Origin: Frankiales bacterium
Lineage (GTDB): Bacteria > Actinomycetota > Actinomycetes > JAFAQI01
Assembly (NCBI GenBank): GCA_025980465.1
Contig: JAICXJ010000018.1
Coordinates: 1-56,276, forward strand
Direction: 5' to 3'
DNA: 56,276 bases
Below are positions 20,768 to 28,287 of this stretch, piece by piece (positions within the stretch are counted from its first letter, which is position 1; every line of letters starts with the position of its first letter). Both the position numbers and the translations under genes were made by a program. The notes beneath the pieces are model-generated. The model searched no databases, was not told the origin of the DNA, and saw nothing but the letters and a program-made list of their open reading frames with translations.

Positions 20768-21652
20768 TCAACTCGACGGAGTAAGGGTGAGCAGGGTCGC
20801 CTCGGGCGGGCACGCGAGCCGCACTGGTGCGTACGGTGAGGTGCCGAGTCCGGCGGAGACGTGCAACCACCCGCCGGCGGGCCACCTCGCCAGGCCTCGT
20901 GCCAGCCGGCGGTCCAGTCCGCAGTTCGTCACCAGAGCGCCGACCCCCGGGAGGCGTAGCTGACCGCCGTGGGTGTGACCGCTCATCAACAACGAGAAGC
21001 CGTCGCCCGCGAACGCGTCGAGCACCCGGGGCTCGGGCGAGTGAGACAACCCGATCCCCACATCGGCCGCGGTCGGGCCGGCGATTCGCTCGTAGTGGTC
21101 AGCACGCAGATGGGCGTCGCTGACTCCCGCGACCTCGACCGTGACGCCACGCAGCGACAGCGTCGTACGGCGGTGCGTGAGGTCGTGCCAGCCGGCGGCG
21201 ACCAACTCGGCCCGCAGCTCGCCCCACGGCAGCGGCGACCCATGATGCCGGACACCGGTGTCCGGCATCAGGTAGCGGCCGGGATTTTTGAACGTCGGGG
21301 CGAACCAGTCATTTGAGCCCGGGACGAATGCGCCGGGGCGATCCAGCAACGGTCCGAGCGCATCGAGGACGATCGGGACGCCCCGTCGCGAGGCGAGGTT
21401 GTCGCCGGTGTCGATGACCAGATCCGGCTCGAGTTCGGCAAGCGATCGCACCCACGCGACCTTCCATGGCTGGCCGGGGGTCGCGTGCAGGTCGGAGATG
21501 TGAAGGATGGTCAGCCGTGGGCTGCCGGCCGGCAGCACCGGCACCTCGAACTGGCGCAACCGGAATGCCTTGCGCTCATACGCCCAGCCGTAGCCGGCTG
21601 CCGCCGCCCCGGTCGCCGCCAGGCCGAGCGGGACCGACCAGGCACGACGCAT
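20768..21652 (-). CDS. Membrane-anchored metallophosphoesterase
   Basis: A 294-residue calcineurin-like phosphoesterase. An N-terminal hydrophobic anchor (VPLGLAATGAAAAGYGWAY) precedes the dimetal site: HISDLHATPG, IDTGDN, PGSNDW (replacing the usual GNHD/E), LSHSPEP and SGHTHGGQL. The ortholog next to ponA2 in mycobacteria (Rv3683) supports an envelope role. The substrate is unknown. ATG 21652 has TAGCCT 6 nt upstream. A perfect 28-bp palindrome lies inside the gene at 21243-21270. Confidence 0.9.
   Translation of the reverse strand: MRRAWSVPLGLAATGAAAAGYGWAYERKAFRLRQFEVPVLPAGSPRLTILHISDLHATPGQPWKVAWVRSLAELEPDLVIDTGDNLASRRGVPIVLDALGPLLDRPGAFVPGSNDWFAPTFKNPGRYLMPDTGVRHHGSPLPWGELRAELVAAGWHDLTHRRTTLSLRGVTVEVAGVSDAHLRADHYERIAGPTAADVGIGLSHSPEPRVLDAFAGDGFSLLMSGHTHGGQLRLPGVGALVTNCGLDRRLARGLARWPAGGWLHVSAGLGTSPYAPVRLACPPEATLLTLTPSS
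21243..21270. repeat. Perfect 28-bp palindrome inside the metallophosphoesterase gene
   Basis: tgatgccggacacc (21243-21256) is followed directly by its exact reverse complement (21257-21270), with no spacer. It encodes part of YLMPDTGVRHH, so the palindrome coexists with coding sequence. Confidence 0.9.
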
Positions 21653-21664
21653 GCCTCCAGGCTA
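21653..21664 (-). promoter_or_regulatory. Leaderless-type promoter of the metallophosphoesterase gene
   Basis: Minus-strand TAGCCT (21664-21659), 6 nt, ATG 21652. It is divergent from the yqeY promoter inside a 48-bp gap. The 6 nt are GGAGGC, which would be too close to serve as a ribosome-binding site. Confidence 0.55.
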
Positions 21665-21688
21665 GGAGGCCGGTGGCTCGGCTTCTCC

Positions 21689-21700
21689 TACGCTGGCGCC
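21689..21700 (+). promoter_or_regulatory. Leaderless-type promoter of the yqeY-like gene
   Basis: TACGCT (21689-21694), 6 nt, ATG 21701. Confidence 0.55.
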
Positions 21701-22153
21701 ATGGCCCTCAAGGAGAAGTTGCGCGCCGACATGACCGCGGCGATGAAGGCGCGGGATGAGTTGCGGACCGCGACGTTGCGCATGGTGCTCACCGCCGTCA
21801 CGACCGAGGAGGTGGCGGGTAAGGCTGCCCGTGAGCTCTCCGACGACGAGGTGCTCAAGGTAGTGGCCAAGGAGGCGAAGAAGCGCCGCGAGGCCGCCGA
21901 GGCCTTCGATGGCGCCGGGCGCACTGAGTTGGCCGAGCGCGAGCGGGCCGAAGGCGCGGTGCTCGACGAGTACCTACCGGCCCAGCTCACCGACGAGGAG
22001 CTCGTCACCCTGGTCCGGGACGCGATTGCGGAGGCCGGCGCCGGGGGCCCACCGGCGATGGGACAGGTCATGAAGGTGGTGCAGCCGGTGGTGGCAGGCC
22101 GCGCCGACGGCGGCCGGATCGCGGCCGAGGTGCGTCGCCAGCTCGGCAGCTGA
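21701..22153 (+). CDS. GatB/YqeY domain-containing protein
   Basis: A 150-residue protein matching the YqeY family: ALKEKLRADMTAAMKARDELRTATLRMVLTAV, a charged central helix, VLDEYLPAQLTDEELVTLVRDAIAEAG, and the GatB-like C-terminal part with MGQVMKVVQPVVAGRADGGRIAAEVRRQL. The YqeY domain resembles the tRNA-binding tail of GatB. The standalone protein has no firmly established role. It is cytosolic and monocistronic: its stop faces the stop of the PBP gene 14 bp away. Confidence 0.92.
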   Translation: MALKEKLRADMTAAMKARDELRTATLRMVLTAVTTEEVAGKAARELSDDEVLKVVAKEAKKRREAAEAFDGAGRTELAERERAEGAVLDEYLPAQLTDEELVTLVRDAIAEAGAGGPPAMGQVMKVVQPVVAGRADGGRIAAEVRRQLGS

Positions 22154-22167
22154 CCGCAGGTCGGTGG

Positions 22168-24546
22168 CTAGTGCCGGTGCCCATGTCCGTGGCCGTGGCC
22201 CGGCAGGTGCCCGGGCGGTGTCTGCGTGGTGGTCACCGGGGCTGGACTGGACGACGCCGGTGACGAAGCCGGCGGTGAGACCGTGGCGCTGGCTGTCGGA
22301 GCGATGCCGTTGCTCAACACGATCACGACGGTGCTTCCCTGCGTCGCCGGGCTGCCGGCGGCCGGGGTCGTCATGGCCACCGTCCCAGCCTGTTGGTTGC
22401 TGTTGACCTGTGGTCCGGCCAGCACCGGGTTGAAGCCCTGCTGTCGCAGCGCCGCCTCCGCGTCCGCGGGGCTGTCGCCGGTGACGTCGGGCACCGTCTG
22501 GCTGACCCCGATCGAGTAGTACTGGTCGGGCCCGGAAAACTGCTCGACCGGCGCGCCGGCGAGCGCGGCATCCATGGTCGCCTTCCAGATCGGCCCGGCG
22601 ATCGTGGCGCCGAACACCTCGCGATAGCTCGTGGGTCCGATCGGAAGGAAGTTCAGCGACTTGTTCGGGTGCTTCGGATCACCGGCCCATACCGCCGAGG
22701 CGAGCTGCGGGGTGTAGCCGGCGAACCAGGACCCGACGTTGTTGTCCAGAGTCCCGGTCTTCGCCGCCGCCGGCCGGCCGGACAGCGCGAGGCCGGCGCC
22801 GGTCGCACCCGGCTTCGTCAGGACACCTTCGAGGATCGAAGTCACCGTGTTCGCGAGGCCCGCGGGCACCACCTGTGCGCAATGCGACTTCGGCGCCCGG
22901 TACCTGTGTCCGGACCGGTCGACGATGCTGGTGATGGCGATCGGGGAGCAGTACTCGCCGTGGGCCGCCATCGTTGCGTAGGCGCCGGCGAGGTCGAGCG
23001 GCGTGAAGCCGTACTGGGCTCCACCGCCGAGGACGAACGGCCCGATCTGCTCCGGCGGGGAACCGGTGCCCTGCCGGACTCCCATCGACTCCGCGAGTTT
23101 CACCGGCTCACAAACACCGGTCCGCTTCTCGAGCTGGGCGAAGAACGTGTTGACCGAGAACCACGTGCCGGACTCTAGATTGAAGGTTCCGGATTCGCCG
23201 TCGGCGGCGTTGTGGACCGGCCACGGCGCAACCGGGCGACCCGCGCAATCGGTCAGGCCGGTGATCGTGAGCGATGACGGCGCGGGGATCGTCGTACCGA
23301 GCGGGATGCCCTCCTTCAGCGCCGCCGCCAGGACGAACAGCTTGAAGGTCGACCCGGCGTGGAAGCCGGCGCTGCCGCCGAACTTCTCGTCGACGGCGTA
23401 GTCGATGCTGTTCTGCCCCTTCTTCGGGTTGTTTCCGAACGGCGTGCTCACGGCGAGGGCTTTGATCTGGCCGGTGCCGGGCTGCACCACCGCCTCCGCG
23501 CTCGCGACGTGGGAGACCGGCTCGTGCGGATAGACGTAGGCGTGGATGCCGTGCTCCGCGGCGCGCTCGACCTTGGGGCTCAGCGTCGTCTGCACGGTGA
23601 GGCCACCCCGCTGCAGCAGCGACAGCCCTAGGTTGGGGTCGTTTTCGAAGACGTGCTTCACGTAGTCGCAGAAGTAGGGGTACTTCGAGGACACGCAGTC
23701 ATTGGGCTGCTGATGGATGTGCAGCCGCACCGGGGTGGCGATCGCCTGGTCGTAGGTCGCCTGGTTGATCGCGCCGTACTTGAGCATCTGGTCGAGTACG
23801 ACGTCGCGGCGAGCCCTGGCGGCGCTCGGGAAGAAGCGGGGGTTGTAGGCCTCGGGCGACTGCACCAGGCCGGCGAGCAGCGCCGACTGCGGAAGCGTCA
23901 GCTTCTGCACCGGCTCGTTGAAGTAGTGCCGGGCTGCCGCGCCGATGCCATAGGCGCCGTCGCCGAAGTACACGATGTTGAGGTAGCGCTCGAGGATCTG
24001 TTCCTTGGTCAGCTTGTGCTCGAGCTCGATCGCGTATTTCGCCTCGCGGACCTTCCGCGCCAGGGTGTCGGCGACCGCCTGCGCCCGCTGCTGCTTGGTC
24101 CGGGCGTTCTCGACGAGGACGTTCTTCACGTACTGCTGGGTCAGCGTCGAACCGCCCTGGGTCACCGAGCCGGTGGCGCCGTTGCGGAGTAGCGCGCGCA
24201 CCGTGGCCTTCAGGTCGATGCCGCCGTGCTCGTAGAAGCTGTGGTCTTCGATGTCGATGATCGACCGCTGCATGTCCAACGGCACCGCCGACAGCGGGAC
24301 CGAGAGCCGGTACTGGGAGTAGAAGGTGGCGATCGTCGAGCCGTCGGCGGCCAGCACCTTCGAGACCTGCGGGAGTGGTTTCGCGGTCAGATCGGAGGGA
24401 AGGTTGGCGAAATCGTTGGTCATGCTCCGCGCGACCAGCCCGGCACCGCCCACGAACGGCAGCAGCATGCCCGCGACGATGATGCCCGCCACGAGGCTCA
24501 CCGCAGCGAGCAACCCGATGCATTGAAGGAGCGTCGGGCGTTGCAC
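22168..24546 (-). CDS. ponA: Class A penicillin-binding protein with PASTA domain and His-rich tail
   Basis: A 792-residue bifunctional peptidoglycan synthase, ortholog by context of mycobacterial ponA2. It has an N-terminal membrane anchor (about 10-35), a glycosyltransferase domain with IEDHSFYEHGG (Glu100) and GGSTLTQQYVKN, and a transpeptidase domain with STFK (Ser399), SVN (464-466) and KTGT (596-599). One PASTA domain follows (about 690-755: VPDVTGDSPADAEAALRQQGF), then a Ser/Pro/Thr tail ending GHLPGHGHGHGHRH. The tail could bind metal. TACGCT lies exactly 6 nt before the GTG start. Confidence 0.95.
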   Translation of the reverse strand: MQRPTLLQCIGLLAAVSLVAGIIVAGMLLPFVGGAGLVARSMTNDFANLPSDLTAKPLPQVSKVLAADGSTIATFYSQYRLSVPLSAVPLDMQRSIIDIEDHSFYEHGGIDLKATVRALLRNGATGSVTQGGSTLTQQYVKNVLVENARTKQQRAQAVADTLARKVREAKYAIELEHKLTKEQILERYLNIVYFGDGAYGIGAAARHYFNEPVQKLTLPQSALLAGLVQSPEAYNPRFFPSAARARRDVVLDQMLKYGAINQATYDQAIATPVRLHIHQQPNDCVSSKYPYFCDYVKHVFENDPNLGLSLLQRGGLTVQTTLSPKVERAAEHGIHAYVYPHEPVSHVASAEAVVQPGTGQIKALAVSTPFGNNPKKGQNSIDYAVDEKFGGSAGFHAGSTFKLFVLAAALKEGIPLGTTIPAPSSLTITGLTDCAGRPVAPWPVHNAADGESGTFNLESGTWFSVNTFFAQLEKRTGVCEPVKLAESMGVRQGTGSPPEQIGPFVLGGGAQYGFTPLDLAGAYATMAAHGEYCSPIAITSIVDRSGHRYRAPKSHCAQVVPAGLANTVTSILEGVLTKPGATGAGLALSGRPAAAKTGTLDNNVGSWFAGYTPQLASAVWAGDPKHPNKSLNFLPIGPTSYREVFGATIAGPIWKATMDAALAGAPVEQFSGPDQYYSIGVSQTVPDVTGDSPADAEAALRQQGFNPVLAGPQVNSNQQAGTVAMTTPAAGSPATQGSTVVIVLSNGIAPTASATVSPPASSPASSSPAPVTTTQTPPGHLPGHGHGHGHRH

Positions 24547-24558
24547 CCGCCCAGCGTA
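24547..24558 (-). promoter_or_regulatory. Leaderless-type promoter of ponA
   Basis: Minus-strand TACGCT (24558-24553), 6 nt, GTG 24546. Confidence 0.5.
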
Positions 24559-24687
24559 CGGCGGGGGCCTGGCCGGCCTGAGTATGGCCGCTCACGCTCG
24601 ATTCGGCCGGTCGACGCTGCCATATAGCCCGAAAGGACTAGGCAAAAACGGTACGAACGGGTAGTGCGGACCGTGGTGTCCCTTTCG

Positions 24688-24699
24688 TACTGTTAGCGA
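24688..24699 (+). promoter_or_regulatory. Leaderless-type promoter of the WhiB4-like gene
   Basis: TACTGT (24688-24693), 6 nt, GTG 24700. No ribosome-binding site. Confidence 0.5.
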
Positions 24700-25023
24700 G
24701 TGCCATGGACCGAGGACTGGGCGAGCCGAGCCGCTTGCCGCACCGATTCGCCAGATGCGTTGTTCGTGAGCGGTGCTGCCCAGCACCGGGCCAAGACCGT
24801 GTGCCGAGGTTGCCCGGTCCGCACCGAGTGCCTGGCCGACGCGCTGGACAACCGAGTCGAGTTCGGGGTGTGGGGCGGGCTCACCGAGCGGGAGCGCCGG
24901 GCGCTGCTCCGCCGCCGCCCGAACGTCGGGTCGTGGCGAGCGCTGCTGGAAACCGCGATGCATGACTTCGAAACCGCCGACCTGACCGCGACCCAGGTGG
25001 TCCAGGGCGCCGTCGCCAGCTGA
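24700..25023 (+). CDS. whiB4: WhiB-family iron-sulfur regulator, WhiB4/WblA type
   Basis: A 107-residue regulator. Four cysteines for the [4Fe-4S] cluster are present (Cys13, Cys35, Cys38, Cys44 in the C-x2-C-x5-C arrangement), then the GVWGGLTERERRALLRRR turn and basic region. The C-terminal extension (NVGSWRALLETAMHDFETAD) and the position beside ponA and the Get3-like pair match Rv3681c (whiB4). Family members sense oxygen or nitric oxide and bind DNA or the main sigma factor. An overlapping ATG at 24704 is in the wrong frame. Confidence 0.92.
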   Translation: MPWTEDWASRAACRTDSPDALFVSGAAQHRAKTVCRGCPVRTECLADALDNRVEFGVWGGLTERERRALLRRRPNVGSWRALLETAMHDFETADLTATQVVQGAVAS

Positions 25024-25045
25024 CGCCTGACGCCTGACCCAGCCG

Positions 25046-26206
25046 CTAGCCCGCAGCGGCAGCGGGAGCGGACGCCGCGAGTCCACCGGCCAACTCGCCG
25101 CCGATGGCGCGAAGTCCGTCCAGATCGTGAACGTCGCCGGCCTGCGCCGCCACCTGAACCATCCGTACCTTCGGGTGCGCCGAGTGGAACTGCTCGGCGC
25201 GGCGCGCGTCACGGGTAGCGCTCGCCAGTCGCTCAGCGTGCAGCCGCAGCACCGCTGCGGTCAGCTCCTCGCCGCCGGCCTCGTCGAGCGACTCCGCCGC
25301 CGCCAGCGATCGCTCCACGGACAGGCTCGGCGCGCCGCTGGCGTGCACTCGGTTGAGCACCATGCCGGCAAGCGGCATCTGGTCGGCCTCGAGCCGCTCC
25401 ACGAAGTACGCCGCCTCCCGCAGCGCGTCCCGCTCCGGGACGGCGACCACCAGGAACGATGTCCCCGGTTCCTTCAGAAGCTTGTAGGTCTGGTCGGCAC
25501 GCTCCCGGAAGCCGCCGAACATCGTCTCGAACGAGGCGATGAACAGGCTGAGGTCCTTCAGCGCCTGGGCGCCGAGGATTCGGTTCAGCACGTCGGTGAA
25601 CACCTTGACGCCGATCGTGAAGACCTTGAGGTAGGCACGTCCGCCGGCCCGTGCCGGAGCGGTCAGGATCCGGATCATCCGGCCGTCGAGGAACCGACCG
25701 AGCCGTTGCGGCGCGTCGAGAAAGTCCAGCGCGGACCTGCTTGGGGGCGTGTCCACCACGATCAGGTCCCAGGTACCGGCCGTCTTGAGCTGACCGAGCT
25801 TCTCCATCGCCATGTACTCCTGGGTGCCGGCGAAACTCGACGACAGCGACAGGTAGAACGGATTGGCGAAGATCTGCCGTGCGCGGGCCTCGTCCGCGTG
25901 CTGCAGCACGATGTCGTCGAAGGTCCGCTTCATGTCGAGCATCATCGCGTCGAGCCGCCCGCCCGCAGTCTCGTCGATGCCGTCGACTGCGCGTGGGGTG
26001 TTGTCCAGCTCGGTCAGTCCCATGGACTGGGCGAGCCGCCGGGCCGGATCGATGGTGAGCACGCACACGGTGCGTCCCTGCTCGGCAGCCCGAACCGCGA
26101 GCGCGGCAGCCGTGGTCGTCTTGCCGACCCCGCCAGCACCGCAGCACACGATGATCTCCGCCGTCGACAGCAGACCGTCGACGTCCAGCGGCAGCACATC
26201 GGACAC
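25046..26206 (-). CDS. Get3/ArsA-like ATPase, second subunit
   Basis: A 386-residue P-loop ATPase of the ArsA/Get3 class. The P-loop is GAGGVGKTTTAAALA, which lacks the signature Lys of the deviant Walker A motif. Switch motifs are DPARRLAQSMGL and LIVVDTPPSRSALDFLDAP. A large C-terminal region includes NRVHASGAPS. Its GTG start follows the stop of the first subunit with no gap. The pair corresponds to Rv3680/Rv3679. Bacterial pairs may act as a complex; a tail-anchored-protein role is inferred from eukaryotic Get3 only. Confidence 0.9.
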   Translation of the reverse strand: MSDVLPLDVDGLLSTAEIIVCCGAGGVGKTTTAAALAVRAAEQGRTVCVLTIDPARRLAQSMGLTELDNTPRAVDGIDETAGGRLDAMMLDMKRTFDDIVLQHADEARARQIFANPFYLSLSSSFAGTQEYMAMEKLGQLKTAGTWDLIVVDTPPSRSALDFLDAPQRLGRFLDGRMIRILTAPARAGGRAYLKVFTIGVKVFTDVLNRILGAQALKDLSLFIASFETMFGGFRERADQTYKLLKEPGTSFLVVAVPERDALREAAYFVERLEADQMPLAGMVLNRVHASGAPSLSVERSLAAAESLDEAGGEELTAAVLRLHAERLASATRDARRAEQFHSAHPKVRMVQVAAQAGDVHDLDGLRAIGGELAGGLAASAPAAAAG

Positions 26207-27187
26207 CTAGACCATCCCCTGGTCCTGCAGCCGCTTGGCAATGTCGTGCAGCCCGGACAGCTCCGAGGCATCGGTCAGCAGCGGAATCTTATAGATCGGT
26301 TGTTCCAGGGCGGCCAGCGTCTCCCGCTCCTGCTGTTCCAACTGCACGCGCTGGGCATGGTCGGTCGCCTCTGCCGCCAGCGCGGCGACGGTCGCCGCAG
26401 TTGCCTCGACGCCGGCCGCCTTCAGCCCGGTTTCGACCTCGGCGAGGTCGAGCACTCCCGCTGCGGCGTCGGCCAGCGCGTGATCCGGGATCAGCGGATC
26501 GCGCATCATGTTGACGATCACCCCGCCCGGCCGTAGCCCGGACGACCGCAGCTCCGCCACGCCGTCGACGGTCTCCTGCACCGGCATCTCCTCGAGCACC
26601 GTCACCAGATGGATCGCTGTCTTGTTGGACCGCAGCAACGCCATGACGCTGTCGGCCTGATGGCGCACCGGACCCATCCGGGCCAGCGCCGCGACCTCGG
26701 TGTTGACGTTGAGGAACTTCGCGATCCGTCCGGTCGGCGGGGCGTCGAGCACGACCGCGTCGTACAGCCGGCCGCCGCCTCGGCGCTCCCGGGTAGCTGC
26801 CTCCATGACCTTCCCGGTCAGCAAGACGTCGCGAAGCCCCGGCGCGATCGTGGTGGCGAAGTCGATCGCGCCGAGCTTCCGCAGCATCGCGCCCGCCCGC
26901 CGCAAGTTGTAGAACTTCTCCAGGTACTCCAGCAGCGCCAGTTCCGGATCGATGGCGAGCGCATACACCTCGCCGCCGCCGCGGGCGACCGCGACCCGCC
27001 GCTCCTCATACGGAAGCGGCGGAGTGTCGAAGAGCTGCGCGATCCCTTGCCGGGCCTCGACCTCGGTCAACAACACCTGTCGGCCTCCGGCGGCCAGCGC
27101 CAGCGCGAGCGATGCGGCGACCGTCGTCTTGCCGGTCCCGCCCTTTCCGCTCACCACGTGGAGCTTCACCGCGGGGAAGTCGCTCAC
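26207..27187 (-). CDS. Get3/ArsA-like ATPase, first subunit
   Basis: A 326-residue P-loop ATPase. The deviant Walker A motif is complete (VSGKGGTGKTTVAASLALALA). It has TEVEARQGIAQLF, VVLDAPPTGRIAKFLNV and NMMRDPLIPDHAL, and ends in KRLQDQGMV. It pairs with the next gene, which has lost the signature lysine, suggesting a heteromer with one fully competent site type. TACCCT lies exactly 6 nt before the GTG start, so the mRNA is probably leaderless. Ortholog of Rv3679 by order. Confidence 0.9.
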   Translation of the reverse strand: MSDFPAVKLHVVSGKGGTGKTTVAASLALALAAGGRQVLLTEVEARQGIAQLFDTPPLPYEERRVAVARGGGEVYALAIDPELALLEYLEKFYNLRRAGAMLRKLGAIDFATTIAPGLRDVLLTGKVMEAATRERRGGGRLYDAVVLDAPPTGRIAKFLNVNTEVAALARMGPVRHQADSVMALLRSNKTAIHLVTVLEEMPVQETVDGVAELRSSGLRPGGVIVNMMRDPLIPDHALADAAAGVLDLAEVETGLKAAGVEATAATVAALAAEATDHAQRVQLEQQERETLAALEQPIYKIPLLTDASELSGLHDIAKRLQDQGMV

Positions 27188-27199
27188 GCGACAAGGGTA
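27188..27199 (-). promoter_or_regulatory. Leaderless-type promoter of the Get3-like operon
   Basis: Minus-strand TACCCT (27199-27194), 6 nt, GTG 27187. Confidence 0.5.
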
Positions 27200-27305
27200 G
27201 GGCCGCGCGAGCGTGCGGGCATTTCACCTCGACTGCGCGGCAGGAAATCGAACGGGTGTGCCGAATTGATCTCCAGAACGCCCCAGCACGGGAGGTAGCC
27301 CAGCC

Positions 27306-27569
27306 ATGTACGACGAACTGACGTGGCGCGCGGGTGCCGAATGCCAGACCGGCAACGCGACGTACTTCTACGCACCGAGTCACTTCGAGCGCAAGCCGGA
27401 GAAGGACCTGCGTGAGGGGATCGCGCGGGCGCTCTGCCGCCGCTGCAAGGTCCGTGAGCAGTGCCTGAACTACTCGATCGCCGTATCCGAGTCGCACGGC
27501 ATCTGGGGCGGCCTCAACGAACTCGAGCGCAAGCGGCTGCTTCGGAGCATGCGGGCTCAGTCCGCGTAG
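27306..27569 (+). CDS. WhiB-family iron-sulfur regulator
   Basis: An 87-residue WhiB protein with Cys13, Cys44, Cys47 and Cys53 and the turn GIWGGLNELERKRLLR. The segment between the first and second Cys is long (YFYAPSHFERKPEKDLREGIARAL), unlike the WhiB4-like protein 2.3 kb away. It should carry a redox-sensitive Fe-S cluster and bind a sigma factor or DNA. GGGAGG lies 11 nt upstream of the ATG. Which WhiB subfamily it belongs to is not clear. Confidence 0.9.
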   Translation: MYDELTWRAGAECQTGNATYFYAPSHFERKPEKDLREGIARALCRRCKVREQCLNYSIAVSESHGIWGGLNELERKRLLRSMRAQSA

Positions 27570-27639
27570 AAACCCTCACAAAGCCGTTGGGCCGGGCGGA
27601 TATGTCGCTCCGCGACACGGCTCGGTAGCGGTGCCGCTC

Positions 27640-27651
27640 TAGGCTGCGGGG
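27640..27651 (+). promoter_or_regulatory. Leaderless-type promoter of the DUF4177-ridA operon
   Basis: TAGGCT (27640-27645), 6 nt, GTG 27652. The identical hexamer precedes ybaB. Confidence 0.55.
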
Positions 27652-27813
27652 GTGGCTAAATGGGAGTACGCGACCGTTCCGTTGTTGGTGCACGCGACCA
27701 AGCAGATCCTCGACCAGTGGGGCTCTGACGGCTGGGAGTTGGTGCAGGTCATCCCGGCCCCCGGCGGTGGCGAGCAGTTGGTCGCATATTTCAAGCGTCC
27801 GCTGGCGGAGTGA
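27652..27813 (+). CDS. Small DUF4177-type protein
   Basis: A 53-residue protein, MAKWEYATVPLLVHATKQIL... with QWGSDGWELVQVIP, the DUF4177 signature (W-E-Y-x-x-V ... L-N/D-x-x-G-x-x-G-W-E-L). The stop is 6 nt before the RidA gene, so it heads that operon. A homolog occupies the same place in M. tuberculosis (Rv3678A). Function unknown. Confidence 0.85.
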   Translation: MAKWEYATVPLLVHATKQILDQWGSDGWELVQVIPAPGGGEQLVAYFKRPLAE

Positions 27814-27819
27814 TTCCGC

Positions 27820-28287
27820 GTGGGCGTCGTTGATGATCGGCTCGCCGAGCTCGGGCTGAGCCTTCCGGAGGTCGTTCCGCCGCTCGCCTCCTACGTACCC
27901 GCGGTGCGATCCGATGACTGGGTGTGGACCTCCGGCCAGCTGCCGATGGTCGACGGTCAACTGCCGACCACCGGAGTGGTCGGTGGTGGGGTGAGTGCGG
28001 AGACGGCCGGCGAACTGGCACGAATCTGCGCGCTCAACGCGCTGGCGGCGATCAAGGCCGAGGTCGGCGACCTCGATCTGATCGAGCGAGTGGTCAAGGT
28101 GGTGGGATTTGTGGCGAGTGCGCCTGAGTTCACCGGGCAGCCCAGCGTCGTGAATGGTGCGAGCAACCTGCTGGGTGAGGTGTTCGGAGACGCCGGCAGG
28201 CACGCCCGCAGCGCGGTGGGCGTGGCGGCACTACCGCTGGGTGCGCCGGTCGAGGTGGAGCTCCTCGTGAAGCTGCGCGCCCGATGA
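27820..28287 (+). CDS. RidA/YjgF-family protein
   Basis: A 155-residue RidA-like protein: MGVVDDRLAELGLSLPEV, then VWTSGQLPMVDGQLPTTGVVGGGVSAETAGELARICALNALAAIKAEVGDLDLIERVVKVVGFVAS, ending GVAALPLGAPVEVELLVKLRA. Classical RidA enzymes remove reactive enamine/imine products of PLP enzymes using a conserved Arg. That Arg (usually in the R-x-A-V-G/E-V segment) fits HARSAVGVAALP. The gene overlaps the Nudix gene by 4 bp. Confidence 0.9.
   Translation: MGVVDDRLAELGLSLPEVVPPLASYVPAVRSDDWVWTSGQLPMVDGQLPTTGVVGGGVSAETAGELARICALNALAAIKAEVGDLDLIERVVKVVGFVASAPEFTGQPSVVNGASNLLGEVFGDAGRHARSAVGVAALPLGAPVEVELLVKLRAR

Noticed and set aside
24704-24965. Frame from ATG 24704 (MDRGLGEPSR...)
   Set aside because: It overlaps the WhiB4-like gene in another frame; only the GTG 24700 frame carries the four Fe-S cysteines.
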